Notes: a model not told the origin generated them from the sequence alone. A DNA stretch of 63,775 nt from Sulfuricurvum sp. 17-40-25 (GCA_002282015.1 NCIJ01000009.1:1-63775); one strand, 5' to 3'. Shown: positions 29,953 through 39,828, counted from the stretch's first letter. Made by a program: numbers and translations.

Positions 29953-31655
29953 GCAATCAAATCAGGCTTAGGTTCGCCTAAAAAATATCCTTGGGCATAA
30001 TCGACACCTAGGGATTTTACAATTTCATAGACCTGTGCGTTATGGACAAACTCTGCGACGGTTTTGACTTTAATCTTACGAGTAAAATAGAGGATAGATT
30101 CTGTAATCGTTCGGGATTGGGGATTGGTATCGATATCTTTGATGTAGGCACCGTCAATTTTTATGATGGAGAGGTTGAGTGCGCCGATTTGAGCAAAATT
30201 AGAACACTGTACCCCAAAGTCATCCAAACACAAATGGTAGCCTATCTCAGTGAGTTTTGCTAAATGCTCTTCAGCCATTGGATTGCTCAAAATACTGCTC
30301 TCTTCGAGAATCTCAAAATAGATCCGATTGGGATCGATGTTATGCAGTTGCCGTGTTTGTTCTATAAATTCTATAAAGTTAGGTTCGATGAGGTCCTGAT
30401 CTGTGATATTGACCGAAAAAGAGAGGGCGTTATGGGCGAACTTTATACACGCCTGGGTAAACATCTTTTGTGTGATTTGGTAGAGTAAACCTGCGTGCCG
30501 TGCCGTAGCCAAAAAATGAAAGGGAGAGTATATCGTTCCATCGCGCTCTAAGCGTACCAAGCTTTCATATTTGACAATCTCTTGGGTTTTACAATCTATA
30601 ATAGGCTGAAAATAGGCCAGTATTCTGTCATTATCAAGGGCAGTTTTGAGCCATTTTGTCCACTTGGTGTTTTCTCGTATTTGCTGTATTAGATCAAGGT
30701 CATCTGAATAGTATTGGACTCGATTACGGCTCAATTTACGTGCTTGGCGAAGCGCAATCTCGGCTTTTTGGATCATGTTTCCGACATCATGCTCGACGAT
30801 GCCTATAGTGACATTTAGACGATGTTCCACTTCTTGGATCGTATAGGTTTCCATGGAGAGGCTATTTCTTATATTTTTGACGTATGTCTGAACGTTGTTA
30901 TCGGGTCGAAAGCAAGTCAAAATAGCAAATATATCTGCTTCAAGACGGTAAATATCGGATTTGTGATGCGATGCGTTACGTAAAATATCAGCAAACTGTA
31001 TGAGCATCTGATCTCCTACGTCAAACCCATAAACATCGTTGATCATGCTAAACGAATCGATGTTAAGTAAGATCAGAGACATAGGCTCGGTGCTATCAAG
31101 ATCAAAGTTTAGCTTGGATCGATTGCCAAGTCCCGTTAGAGTGTCAGTGATGAGGGCTGTGTAAATCTCATTTTTTTTATTTTCAAGTTCAATGATGTGT
31201 TTGTATTGAGATAGGGAGCTTCGAATGGTTGTGTAAAGCCTGTCCGCCGTAAGCTCTGTTTTTTCTTTGTAGTCGTTTATGTCGTAATGATCAATAACGT
31301 AGCGTTCAGGAGATATACCAGGCTGCCCTGTGCGTATGATAATACGTACGTTTGGATTGTTAAAGTGGTGGCGGATGACTTTGACAAGTTCCAACCCTGC
31401 GGTATCGGTTTCCATAACGACATCCAGCAGTACGATAGAAATATCATTGCGCTGTTCAAAAATAGTTTCTGCTTCTTTGGCGCTGTATGCTGAAAGGAAG
31501 AGAAGGCCTTTTCGTTCATACGAAAAATCATGCAATGCGAGTTTGGTCATGGAGTGGACTTCACGGTCGTCATCCACTATCAATATGACCCAGGGGTCAT
31601 TATGCAGTGTTTCATCACCCTCTTCGGCTGCAAACAAAAATTCATCTGAAGACAT
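29949..31655 (-). CDS. Response regulator with degenerate GGDEF and probably active EAL domain
   Basis: A 568-residue three-domain protein. The receiver domain (about 20-150) has the phosphoacceptor D78 in SIVLLDVVMET and the acidic triad VDDD. The GGDEF domain (165-325) has EADIF (239-243) in place of GGDEF and is probably not a cyclase. The EAL domain (335-565) keeps the key residues: ESL at 364-366, N416, E448/E451, D478-D479 in LCLDDFG, K499 in IIKID and E535. It is therefore a likely c-di-GMP phosphodiesterase controlled by phosphorylation. It is the first gene of the operon leading to YfiR, the kinase and the TonB receptor. Confidence 0.9.
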   Translation of the reverse strand: MSSDEFLFAAEEGDETLHNDPWVILIVDDDREVHSMTKLALHDFSYERKGLLFLSAYSAKEAETIFEQRNDISIVLLDVVMETDTAGLELVKVIRHHFNNPNVRIIIRTGQPGISPERYVIDHYDINDYKEKTELTADRLYTTIRSSLSQYKHIIELENKKNEIYTALITDTLTGLGNRSKLNFDLDSTEPMSLILLNIDSFSMINDVYGFDVGDQMLIQFADILRNASHHKSDIYRLEADIFAILTCFRPDNNVQTYVKNIRNSLSMETYTIQEVEHRLNVTIGIVEHDVGNMIQKAEIALRQARKLSRNRVQYYSDDLDLIQQIRENTKWTKWLKTALDNDRILAYFQPIIDCKTQEIVKYESLVRLERDGTIYSPFHFLATARHAGLLYQITQKMFTQACIKFAHNALSFSVNITDQDLIEPNFIEFIEQTRQLHNIDPNRIYFEILEESSILSNPMAEEHLAKLTEIGYHLCLDDFGVQCSNFAQIGALNLSIIKIDGAYIKDIDTNPQSRTITESILYFTRKIKVKTVAEFVHNAQVYEIVKSLGVDYAQGYFLGEPKPDLIA

Positions 31656-31753
31656 ATCTACCCTTTTTCTTTATCCCTAAAGAAGTGTTTATGTCAACTA
31701 TTATAGCACTTAAAAATAAGAAAAGATGATAAGAAAGAGGAAAGTTTTGGCTA

Positions 31754-33235
31754 TTAATAGCCAAAACCTACTTTGAGTGCGAAGAAGAAAAGTGCTGCCA
31801 TTGCTCCTGCTGCAGGTAGGGTGACTACCCATGCCATGGCAATAGGACGCATCAAGGCCCAGTTAGCGTTACGGTTCAATAAACCGATACCGATAATAGC
31901 ACCCACTAAGATATGAGTTGACGATACAGGGATCCCCATTTTGGTTGCTAGGAGAATGACCAATGTCGCACCAAGCTCTGCAGCAAAGCCGGTTACTGGG
32001 AATATTTCAGTAATTCGGCTACCAACGGTTTCAATGACTTCTTTACCGATAAACCACAGTCCCGCTATCAATGCGACTCCAAAGGTAGCCATTGCAATAA
32101 GGGGAACCGGAGCCTCTGTATTGATTTGACCCGTTGCTAGTATATCGATGATAGCAGCAAAGGGTCCAATAGCATTTGCAATGTCATTAGCACCATGGCT
32201 AAATGCGAACGAAGAGGCTGTGAGAACTTGTAGCATACTAAAGACACGCATGGTTGCTTTATGCGGAGTGTCTTTGTGCATCACTTTGACAATCGCAAAA
32301 ACAACGCCGTACATCAATGTTGACATGAGTGCAAGCAGCATGTAAATTTGAACGTCATCAAGACCTAAGTGCGTGTGTTTTAGCCCTTTGAACAAGAGCA
32401 TACCCGCGATCATCGCCGTTCCAAACGCTGCAGCAATAGGGGCATGCGTTCGAAGAGCGTAAAATGCGTTTGATTTTTTCTTGAGAGTCGTTATTTTAGC
32501 TACTTGAGCTGTGTAGCGCTCTTTTTCATCATCGGTAGCATTGGTGGCATCGTGTGCTAGATGTAAGCTCTCTAGCTGTTTTTTGAGGGCATCAATATGA
32601 GATTGAATGTGGTCATTGTAGTCTAGTATGTATTTTTTCAAATACCAATAAATACCATACGATGCTATCCCTCCCAAAATCGGGGAGACGACCCAGCTTA
32701 GTGCGATTTTGATGATCTGATCCCAATGGATAAGGCCAAATACAGATTCACCCGCTCCCATCGTAACGTATCCAAGGGCTATAGAGCCTCCCAAAATACC
32801 ACCAACGATCGAATGCGTAGTGGAGACGGGATACCCTTTTTTAGAAGCGTACAGTAGCCATGTTCCTGCTGACAATAGAGATCCCATCATGACAAAGACA
32901 AACAGCATCGGATCAAAGTCCATCGCGGAGATATCGACAATCCCTTTTCGAATGGTGTCGGTTACGGCTGAACCTGCGAGCATGGCTCCGCCAAGCTCAA
33001 AGATTGCTGCGATCATGAGCGCTTGTTTGACGGTCAGCGTTTTGGCGCCGACACTCGTTCCAAAGGAATTGGCTACGTCATTGCCTCCGATGTTAAATGC
33101 CATAAAAACCCCAAACAAGGTGGCAAGGACAAAAAGGGTGAAGTTACTTTGAAGATAATCAAATCCCCAGATGAGAAATACGGTGGTCATAACGACAAAA
33201 ATACCGCCGAAAAAGAGGTTGTCACGTGAAAACAT
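31754..33235 (-). CDS. Inorganic phosphate transporter, Pit family
   Basis: A 493-residue low-affinity phosphate permease. The two duplicated Pit signatures are visible: FNIGGNDVANSFGTSVGAKTLT near residue 45 (split here into its parts) and FSHGANDIANAIGPFAA near residue 345. About ten membrane helices surround a charged cytoplasmic loop (residues 200-260, lysine- and aspartate-rich). It follows pstB by 79 bp on the same strand, so high- and low-affinity phosphate uptake are encoded side by side. GGAG precedes the ATG by five bases. Confidence 0.9.
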   Translation of the reverse strand: MFSRDNLFFGGIFVVMTTVFLIWGFDYLQSNFTLFVLATLFGVFMAFNIGGNDVANSFGTSVGAKTLTVKQALMIAAIFELGGAMLAGSAVTDTIRKGIVDISAMDFDPMLFVFVMMGSLLSAGTWLLYASKKGYPVSTTHSIVGGILGGSIALGYVTMGAGESVFGLIHWDQIIKIALSWVVSPILGGIASYGIYWYLKKYILDYNDHIQSHIDALKKQLESLHLAHDATNATDDEKERYTAQVAKITTLKKKSNAFYALRTHAPIAAAFGTAMIAGMLLFKGLKHTHLGLDDVQIYMLLALMSTLMYGVVFAIVKVMHKDTPHKATMRVFSMLQVLTASSFAFSHGANDIANAIGPFAAIIDILATGQINTEAPVPLIAMATFGVALIAGLWFIGKEVIETVGSRITEIFPVTGFAAELGATLVILLATKMGIPVSSTHILVGAIIGIGLLNRNANWALMRPIAMAWVVTLPAAGAMAALFFFALKVGFGY

Positions 33236-33314
33236 GGAGACTCCATAGAGTAATGTAACCGTAAGTATATTACAGAACTGCTATGAATAGATTAGAAAAG
33301 GGATATAGTGAGTA

Positions 33315-34100
33315 TCAGCCGAACTTTCCGGTGATGTATTCTTGCGTTAATTTTTCTTTAGGAGTGACAAACAGTTTCTCTGTCTCTCCCAGCTCAATGA
33401 GCTCTCCTAGGTACATAAACCCTGTGTAATCACTGACCCGTGCCGCTTGCTGCATGTTGTGCGTTACGATGATGATACTGACGCGTTCTTTGAGCTCGAT
33501 GACGAGACGTTCAATTCCTTGCGTCGAGATCGGATCAAGAGCAGAGGTGGGTTCGTCAAACAGCAATACCTCTGGTTCTACGGCGATAGCACGTGCGATA
33601 CATAAACGCTGTTGTTGGCCACCGGATAAGCCGTTTGCATCATTTTTGAGACGATCACCAACCTCTTTCCATATAGCAGCGTCTTGGAGTGCTTTTTCAA
33701 CACGGTCTTTGAGTTCCGTTTTATTTTTGATCCCTTGAAGCCGTAAGCCATAGGCAACGTTATCAAAGATCGACATCGGAAATGCGGTCGGTTTTTGGAA
33801 GATCATCCCAATTTTAGTACGCAAGTGAATTAAGTCCTCTTTGGGTCCTAAAATATTGCGCCCCTCGAATTCGATCTCCCCTGCATAGCTGTTTCCAGGG
33901 TACAAATCATGCATACGGTTAAATGAACGTAACAGGGTTGTTTTACCGCAGCCAGAAGGACCGATAAGCGCTGTAATTGAATGTTTAGCGATAGGCATCG
34001 TTATTTTTTTCAAGCTTGGAGACTCTGCGCCTTTGTAGGTAAACTCAAAATCTCGTACGTGTAATGCGCACTCTTCTTTGATATCAATAATGCTTGCCAT
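33315..34100 (-). CDS. pstB: Phosphate ABC transporter ATP-binding protein
   Basis: The 261-residue ATPase of the Pst phosphate importer. Walker A is [19 protein letters not shown], the signature motif is [14 protein letters not shown], and Walker B is [14 protein letters not shown]. These match PstB more closely than other ABC ATPases, especially the RSFNRMHDL segment. It follows pstA by three bases in pstCAB order. Confidence 0.96.
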   Translation of the reverse strand: MASIIDIKEECALHVRDFEFTYKGAESPSLKKITMPIAKHSITALIGPSGCGKTTLLRSFNRMHDLYPGNSYAGEIEFEGRNILGPKEDLIHLRTKIGMIFQKPTAFPMSIFDNVAYGLRLQGIKNKTELKDRVEKALQDAAIWKEVGDRLKNDANGLSGGQQQRLCIARAIAVEPEVLLFDEPTSALDPISTQGIERLVIELKERVSIIIVTHNMQQAARVSDYTGFMYLGELIELGETEKLFVTPKEKLTQEYITGKFG

Positions 34101-34103
34101 AAT

Positions 34104-34949
34104 CTATTTCCTTTTCTTTCCGGCGAATAAGATGACTCGCCCTAATATATTGAGACCTAAAATAAACATTGAGAGGATAAAAGCGGCTGCCCATCCCAGT
34201 TGCTGCCAATCTTCATAGGGACTGGTTGCGTAGTTGAACATAGTGACCGTAAGTGAGGGCATTGCTTCATTTAAATTGGTGGTGAAAAAATTATCGTTAA
34301 ATGAGGTAAAGAGCAATGGTGCCGTTTCTCCGCCAACACGTGCAATTCCCAGTAATACACCGGTCAAGATACCGGCTTTTGCTCCACGATAGACAACGCT
34401 TAAGATGACTTTGTACTTTGGTGCACCCAGAGCAAACGCAGCTTCACGCAGTTCACCAGGGACAAGCTGAAGCATATCGTCCGTGGTACGTAAAATAATG
34501 GGAATCATGATGATCCCAAGGGCAATGGCACCAGCCCAAGCGCTGAAGTGACCCATAGGCATAACGACGACTGCATACACGAACGCCCCGATGACGATGG
34601 AGGGTGCAGACATCATGATGTCTGAGATGTCACGGATGGTATGAGCCAGTTTTGAGTTTTTACCGTATTCGCTCAAGTACGTCCCTGCCAAAATTCCCAC
34701 AGGAACGCCAATAGCCGTAGCCATACCGATCAAGATCGCTTGACCGACAAGGGCGTGTTTTAAACCACTCTCATCATATCCCGGAGGAGCTCCCTCAAAA
34801 ATAAAGATGTTCCAGTTAAGGGCACTGACCCCCTTCATCACCAAAACACCTAAGATCCAAAATAAAAATCCTAAGGCAATAAGTGCGCTGATGGTAGAGA
34901 GGGCAAGGGCTATTTTGTTAATAACAACACGTTTTTGTACGGCAGTCAT
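34104..34949 (-). CDS. pstA: Phosphate ABC transporter permease PstA
   Basis: A 281-residue inner-membrane permease with six predicted helices and the EAA-type loop motif ELREAAFALGAPKYKVI before the last helices. The N-terminal half (IFEGAPPGYDESGLKHALVG) matches PstA. The start overlaps the pstC stop by one base, implying coupled translation. Confidence 0.95.
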   Translation of the reverse strand: MTAVQKRVVINKIALALSTISALIALGFLFWILGVLVMKGVSALNWNIFIFEGAPPGYDESGLKHALVGQAILIGMATAIGVPVGILAGTYLSEYGKNSKLAHTIRDISDIMMSAPSIVIGAFVYAVVVMPMGHFSAWAGAIALGIIMIPIILRTTDDMLQLVPGELREAAFALGAPKYKVILSVVYRGAKAGILTGVLLGIARVGGETAPLLFTSFNDNFFTTNLNEAMPSLTVTMFNYATSPYEDWQQLGWAAAFILSMFILGLNILGRVILFAGKKRK

Positions 34950-35797
34950 TATGCTCTCCTAGCTTTACGTAAAAAGTAAAATTTAGCAATGGCAATCACC
35001 ACGAAACTCATAATGAGAAGGGTCAATGCAAGACCGAAAAGACTTGAGAAATACAGAGAACTGTCTGCTTCGGTAAACTCGTTGGCGAGGGTTACCGGAA
35101 TCGATGTAGTCGGGTCCAGAATAGATTTTGGTACATGGTGGACATTCCCCATCACAAACGTAACGGCCATGGTCTCACCGATCGCGCGGCCTAATGCCAG
35201 GATCAGTGAACCGATAATACCTGCTTTGGCATACGGTATGATAATGTCTTTGATAACATCCCATTGCGTGCCACCTAGTGCGTAGGCAGATTCTTTGAGG
35301 ATGTCGGGAGTGGTGTTCATGGCATCGCGTGTAACCGCAGCCATAAACGGCAAAATCATGATTGCCAAAATGATTCCTGCGGCAAGCAGACCGATCCCCA
35401 ATCCTCCAAAAATATCACGGATAATCGGGACGAAAAAGAATAAACCCCACATCCCGTAAATAACCGACGGGATAGCCGCAAGGAGTTCGACGCTGACGCC
35501 AAATAACCCTTTGATTTTAGGGTGGGCAATCTCGCTTAAAAAGATAGCAACACCTATTGCAACAGGTACAGCTAAAAGCATGGCCAAAAAAGTAGAGATG
35601 ATGGACCCTAAAATAGCAGCCTGCGTTCCAAATTTATCAAGATTCGGCGCCCACTCGTCTTTGGTGATGAAGTCCAGACCAAAGGTGTTCATCGCTTCGA
35701 GGGAGTGATTGAATAAAACGGTAAAAATCCACGCTACAATAATCAGAATCAGCAACGCACTAAAGCGTGTGAAGTTGAAAAATATTTTATCGATCAT
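34949..35797 (-). CDS. pstC: Phosphate ABC transporter permease PstC
   Basis: A 282-residue inner-membrane permease. It has six predicted helices and the EAA loop ILKESAYALGGTQWDVIKDI, and GRAIGETMAVTFVMGN is characteristic of PstC. It is separated from the upstream cca gene by 46 bp. That gap contains two CTGT-like half-sites spaced 12 rather than 11 bases apart, so a PHO box there is doubtful. Confidence 0.95.
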   Translation of the reverse strand: MIDKIFFNFTRFSALLILIIVAWIFTVLFNHSLEAMNTFGLDFITKDEWAPNLDKFGTQAAILGSIISTFLAMLLAVPVAIGVAIFLSEIAHPKIKGLFGVSVELLAAIPSVIYGMWGLFFFVPIIRDIFGGLGIGLLAAGIILAIMILPFMAAVTRDAMNTTPDILKESAYALGGTQWDVIKDIIIPYAKAGIIGSLILALGRAIGETMAVTFVMGNVHHVPKSILDPTTSIPVTLANEFTEADSSLYFSSLFGLALTLLIMSFVVIAIAKFYFLRKARRA

Positions 35798-35843
35798 ACA
35801 AAGCCTTGCGTCATTTTGTCGTGATATTGTAGTACAGTTTCTA

Positions 35844-36917
35844 TTACAAAGCTATTACTAAATGGGTTTTTAACCATTGAATTGCTTCTGCTTTGGTGGA
35901 AAATATTGCGTTGAGCTGTGCCTCGTAAGCGCTATGCAAAATATTTTTAAATGCTAAACCTGGGGTGAGTCCTAGCGCGATCAAATCACGTCCCTGGACA
36001 ATTGGGTTTGGAAGGTGGGCAATAACACCATATTTTCGGGCGTATTGGATCAGCTTTGGGATGCTTGAGAGCAATGAACGCTGGGCTGTTAGCTGTTCTA
36101 AAGTGCTTTGAGGATTTTGGGTCTCCAAAAGCAAGGCGCAAAGACGTAATTCGAGATCTTTGGGAGTGTTATCCACTAGCACCAGTGTTTTATTCCATGT
36201 CTCGTCATTGATGGGAGCGAGCAGGTGTTTTGCACCCATTTGTGCGAGAAGCGATAGCCCCAAAGAGGGTTTTTGGCTGAGCATCAGCAGTTTTCTGAGT
36301 TCTTCAAAAATCCGTTCTTTTGGGAGTTCTTCCAGTGCGCCTTGCTGGATCATCTGTCTACACAGCATTAAGAGATTCGGATCACAGATCAGATCAAACC
36401 GAGCTACAAACTGTACAGCTCGCAATATCCGCAATGGGTCTTCAATAAAAGTCATCGGGTCTACGCATACAAGACGTTTGGCCTTTAGATCATCAGCCCC
36501 ATGGTGCGGATCGAGAAGTGTTTGGGTGAGCGGGTTATATCCCATAGCATTGATCGTAAAATCACGTCGCTGTGCTGCGGTGGCAAAGTCCAGATCACTG
36601 TAGGTTTCTACCACAAACCCTTTATGCCCTTTGGCCGATTTGTTTTCGGTACGAGGGAGTGAAAGATCGATGGAATATTTACCGTAACGAAATTTGAAAA
36701 CGCCGAATGATTTACCGACTTCATTGATCTTTCCATAGGGTGTTAAGATTTTGGCAAGTTCAGTGGTGTCGTCAATACCATAGAGTTCGATATCGATGTC
36801 CAAGCTCTCATGTCCCAATAGATGATCACGCACGCATCCGCCCACCAGTATGGGGGTGATTTTATGAAGTGCCAGATGATCTATTAGAGGGAGAAGATCA
36901 GGATAGCGTTGGATCAT
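35844..36917 (-). CDS. CCA tRNA nucleotidyltransferase / poly(A) polymerase family
   Basis: A 357-residue nucleotidyltransferase that adds or repairs the 3' CCA of tRNAs. Motif A is LVGGCVRDHLLGHESLDIDI with the metal-binding DxD, then RRDFTINAMGYN, and DPLRILRAVQFVARF near residue 165. The head and neck domains are complete; the C-terminal tail is shorter than in E. coli and has no HD phosphohydrolase domain. The start overlaps the phoR stop by four bases (ATGA), so this housekeeping enzyme is translated within the phosphate-sensing operon. Confidence 0.9.
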   Translation of the reverse strand: MIQRYPDLLPLIDHLALHKITPILVGGCVRDHLLGHESLDIDIELYGIDDTTELAKILTPYGKINEVGKSFGVFKFRYGKYSIDLSLPRTENKSAKGHKGFVVETYSDLDFATAAQRRDFTINAMGYNPLTQTLLDPHHGADDLKAKRLVCVDPMTFIEDPLRILRAVQFVARFDLICDPNLLMLCRQMIQQGALEELPKERIFEELRKLLMLSQKPSLGLSLLAQMGAKHLLAPINDETWNKTLVLVDNTPKDLELRLCALLLETQNPQSTLEQLTAQRSLLSSIPKLIQYARKYGVIAHLPNPIVQGRDLIALGLTPGLAFKNILHSAYEAQLNAIFSTKAEAIQWLKTHLVIAL

Positions 36918-38329
36918 TGGTGGTGAGGGGTGGATGATGTTGGATGGAAGGTATCAATGGAAAACGCGAAGGTGGATCCTACCCCAAGCGTACTCGTGAT
37001 CTTGAGGTGTGAATCGTGCAGTCTTAAAACATAGCTAACAATGGCAAGCCCTAATCCCATTGAGTTGTCCCAGCTGTTTTTTTGAACACGGTAGAATTTA
37101 GAGGTGATGAGCTCCAGTTCGTGGGGGGCGATACCGATTCCCTGATCGATGATTTCGACAGTGTGCTCACTTAGCCGAAGGGTGACTTCATTTTCAGAAT
37201 ATTTGATGGCGTTGTCGATGAGGTTGGTGATGACAAGATCAACCATAGTCTTATCGGCGAACACTTCTTTGTGCAGTCCCTCGTACAAAATAGTACGGCT
37301 GGGATATTTTGCCTGAAGCGCACAGGTGACATCACGGCATAAAGCATCGAGATCAAACATAGAGGGTTTGATAGAGAGGTCGTTGTTCTCGAGTTTGACA
37401 GACAGTGCAAGACGGTCAAGCATGTGGCTGATTTTCATCGCATTGGAGTGAATCTTACCCAAAAACTTTTCCCGTATTGCGAGATTCAGATTCGAATCTT
37501 CACTCAGGGTTTCGGTATAACCTACGATAGCGGCGACAGGATTTTTGAACTCATGGCTGATAGCAGAGAGGATATCGTTTTGCTGTTTGTTGATGAGACG
37601 CAGACGAGCCGTGTATTTGCGTTTTTGTTTATCGCGAGTACGGAGTTTTTTTACAAGATTTTTGAGAAGCAGGGTGATTTGTAAAAACTCTCTAAAATGC
37701 TGAGGCTTTAAAACCGCCATGTAATTTTTAGCCGAAATATCGTGGAGGTATTGGGTGATCTGTGCAATATCGTATTCAGCTTTTTTTGAAATTTTAAAAG
37801 TAAGGATGAGTGCAATAATAATAAAAAGGAGAAATGAAGCCGCAAGTTTGGTCCAGAGTTGGTAAAAATATTGCATAACGCTGTGTACTGTCACCCCAAG
37901 TCGTAAAATGACGATATCACCGCCAAAGGGGATTTGTTTGGCTACAAATATATAATCTTCACCAAATGTCTTGGAGTATCGTACAGCAATGCCGTAAGGT
38001 TCGATGGCAGAGTGCATGATTTCGATACGATTGTGGTCGGAGTCCACAGAGCGTTTGTCCAGAGCGCTCTCGGCGATCACGCGCCCCTCGGTATCAAAAA
38101 TGGTAGTGCGATAATCGGTTTGATTACGGATACTTTTAGCGTAATGGTCTGCGCTATTGGACTGGTTGGCTTTTGTTGCAACGAGCTCAAGGGTTTTTGT
38201 GAGGTGATTGATATTCTCATTTACGATCATCTCTTTGAGCGTATAGTAACCGACAATTGAAGCGATAGCGAGGGTGCCAATAAAAAGGGCAAGGGTGTTG
38301 AGGAAGAAAAGCTGATGAATTTTTAACAC
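36914..38329 (-). CDS. phoR: Sensor histidine kinase, PhoR-like
   Basis: A 471-residue membrane kinase next to phoB. Membrane segments at residues 7-29 and 160-180 enclose a periplasmic domain of about 130 residues, larger than in E. coli PhoR. A helical linker leads to the H-box SAISHEFKNPVAAIVG (H259), and the ATPase domain has NLIDNAIKYSE, DQGIGIAPHE and MGLGLAIV. The start overlaps the phoB stop by 7 bp. Assignment as PhoR rests on the context of phoB, phoU and the pst genes. Confidence 0.88.
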   Translation of the reverse strand: MLKIHQLFFLNTLALFIGTLAIASIVGYYTLKEMIVNENINHLTKTLELVATKANQSNSADHYAKSIRNQTDYRTTIFDTEGRVIAESALDKRSVDSDHNRIEIMHSAIEPYGIAVRYSKTFGEDYIFVAKQIPFGGDIVILRLGVTVHSVMQYFYQLWTKLAASFLLFIIIALILTFKISKKAEYDIAQITQYLHDISAKNYMAVLKPQHFREFLQITLLLKNLVKKLRTRDKQKRKYTARLRLINKQQNDILSAISHEFKNPVAAIVGYTETLSEDSNLNLAIREKFLGKIHSNAMKISHMLDRLALSVKLENNDLSIKPSMFDLDALCRDVTCALQAKYPSRTILYEGLHKEVFADKTMVDLVITNLIDNAIKYSENEVTLRLSEHTVEIIDQGIGIAPHELELITSKFYRVQKNSWDNSMGLGLAIVSYVLRLHDSHLKITSTLGVGSTFAFSIDTFHPTSSTPHHQ

Positions 38330-38997
38330 AGCGTGTATCCAACTCCTCTCACAGTCTTTAGGTAATCTTTGCTCTTGTCGGGATCGATTTTGTCTTTGAG
38401 CCGATTGATCGCGACATTGACGGTACGATCTTGATAGACATCATCGTTTCCCCATACATGTTCGAGGAGATAATTGCGGTCTAACACGATATTTTGGTTA
38501 TTAATGAGTTCATACAGAAGATCAAATTCGAGTTTGGTGAGGTCTATGGAGTTGTTTTCGATTACAACCCTACGTGAAGCAGGGTTTATGGTGATATCAC
38601 GATAAGTGATATTGCCTTCTACTGAGGTTTTTTGGGTACGGCGCAATATGGCTTTTACGCGTAAGATAAGTTCTTTCATACTAAAAGGTTTAGTGATGTA
38701 GTCATCTCCTCCGCGTTCAAACCCTTGCTCGATATCTTGGTCTTTATCTTTGGCACTGATGAAAATGACGGGAGTATTGATTCCCTGTTTGCGTAATGTT
38801 GCAATGAACTCACTCCCCTCGGTGCCAGGCAGGTTGCGATCCATCAAAATCAAATCGACTTTTTCTTCCAAAAGTACTTGGGCAACACTTTTGGTATTTA
38901 AAAATCCCATAGTCTCAAACCCCTCTTTGGAGAGATTGAACTCCATGAGTTCCAAGATGTCTTCTTCGTCTTCAACGATGAGTATAAGTGCATTCAT
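38323..38997 (-). CDS. phoB: Response regulator, PhoB-like (OmpR family)
   Basis: A 224-residue receiver plus winged-helix regulator. The phosphoacceptor is D53 in LILMDRNLPGTEG, the switch lysine lies in DYITKPFSMKEL, and the C-terminal DNA-binding domain has ELINNQNIVLDRNYLLEHVWG and RTVNVAINRLKDKID. It lies between phoU and phoR and next to pstS, which has a PHO box, so PhoB is the likely identity. Confidence 0.92.
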   Translation of the reverse strand: MNALILIVEDEEDILELMEFNLSKEGFETMGFLNTKSVAQVLLEEKVDLILMDRNLPGTEGSEFIATLRKQGINTPVIFISAKDKDQDIEQGFERGGDDYITKPFSMKELILRVKAILRRTQKTSVEGNITYRDITINPASRRVVIENNSIDLTKLEFDLLYELINNQNIVLDRNYLLEHVWGNDDVYQDRTVNVAINRLKDKIDPDKSKDYLKTVRGVGYTLC

Positions 38998-39008
38998 AAA
39001 CTGGACCC

Positions 39009-39680
39009 TTATGCGTGAAAGTTTAGCTCGCCGCCTTGTTGCGCATACAAAAGAAGTGCAGCGATATTGACCGTACGATCTCCTGTTCTCTCTAATTTTC
39101 GCAGGGTTGAGAGAACTTTGACATAGTCCGCAGAGAGTTCGTGGGATTCGGAGATGAGATTGAGAAGATCTTTTTCGATAATGGAAAACAGATCATCATT
39201 TTTAGACTCTTCAACCGATACTTTACGAAACAGCTCTTCGGCGTCGGAGGTAGTCATCGATTCGAGATAGTTATGAATGTATACCAAAGCATTAAGAGTC
39301 GTTTTTTGCAATTGAATGATAGAAGGGGTCATAATCGTGATATCGCATTCACTGCGGCACAGTTCTTGAATGCGATTGTTGTACTTTTTCATGTTTTCGC
39401 CCACACGATCAAGCTCGTTGGTCATCTTCAAAAATGCGACAAGAAGACGCAGCTCCTCTGCCTCAGGACCATATAACGCGAGGGTTTTAATGACTTCGTT
39501 ATCGATGCTGTTTGCATCGGCTTGGATCCCTTTTAGATGCGCTCTAGCGCTTTCATAAAGATCGTTTTGGTTACTTTCAAATGCCTTTAACGTCTCTCCG
39601 TTGGCACTGATGATAGACGCAACAAGGTGTGAGAGCTGTGTACGGATTTCATTGAGTTTGTTTTCGTAGCGTGGAAGCAT
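39009..39680 (-). CDS. phoU: Phosphate-signalling protein PhoU
   Basis: A 223-residue, all-helical protein with two PhoU repeats, each with an acidic metal-binding E..D pattern (NELDRVGENMKKYNNRI and KLERTGDRTVNIAALLLY). PhoU links the Pst transporter to PhoR and restrains Pho activation when phosphate is ample. It is the first gene of the minus-strand Pho operon and diverges from pstS across 148 bp. Confidence 0.92.
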   Translation of the reverse strand: MLPRYENKLNEIRTQLSHLVASIISANGETLKAFESNQNDLYESARAHLKGIQADANSIDNEVIKTLALYGPEAEELRLLVAFLKMTNELDRVGENMKKYNNRIQELCRSECDITIMTPSIIQLQKTTLNALVYIHNYLESMTTSDAEELFRKVSVEESKNDDLFSIIEKDLLNLISESHELSADYVKVLSTLRKLERTGDRTVNIAALLLYAQQGGELNFHA

Positions 39681-39760
39681 AGTATGACCTTTTAATAAAA
39701 CATAATTATGGGATTGTAGTACTCTATAGTCACCATTTAATTACAATAGTTTACCATACT

Positions 39761-39794
39761 CTGTTACCTTTTTGTTATCTAGTCACGGTATAAT
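39761..39794 (+). promoter_or_regulatory. PHO box and -10 element of pstS
   Basis: CTGTTAC (39761-39767) and TTGTTAT (39772-39778) form a direct repeat with an 11-bp period, the classic 7-4-7 PHO box. TATAAT follows at 39789-39794, ten bases after the box, which is the spacing expected when PhoB replaces -35 contacts. A weaker half-site TTTACCA at 39750-39756 continues the 11-bp phase upstream. Confidence 0.75.
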
Positions 39795-39828
39795 CTGCTA
39801 ATCAAATCAAACTTCACAAGGATAATAT

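Noticed and set aside
35798-35843. A PHO box before pstC
   Set aside because: The CTGT-like half-sites are 12 bases apart rather than 11, and the second is weak; the genes may be served by the upstream operon.
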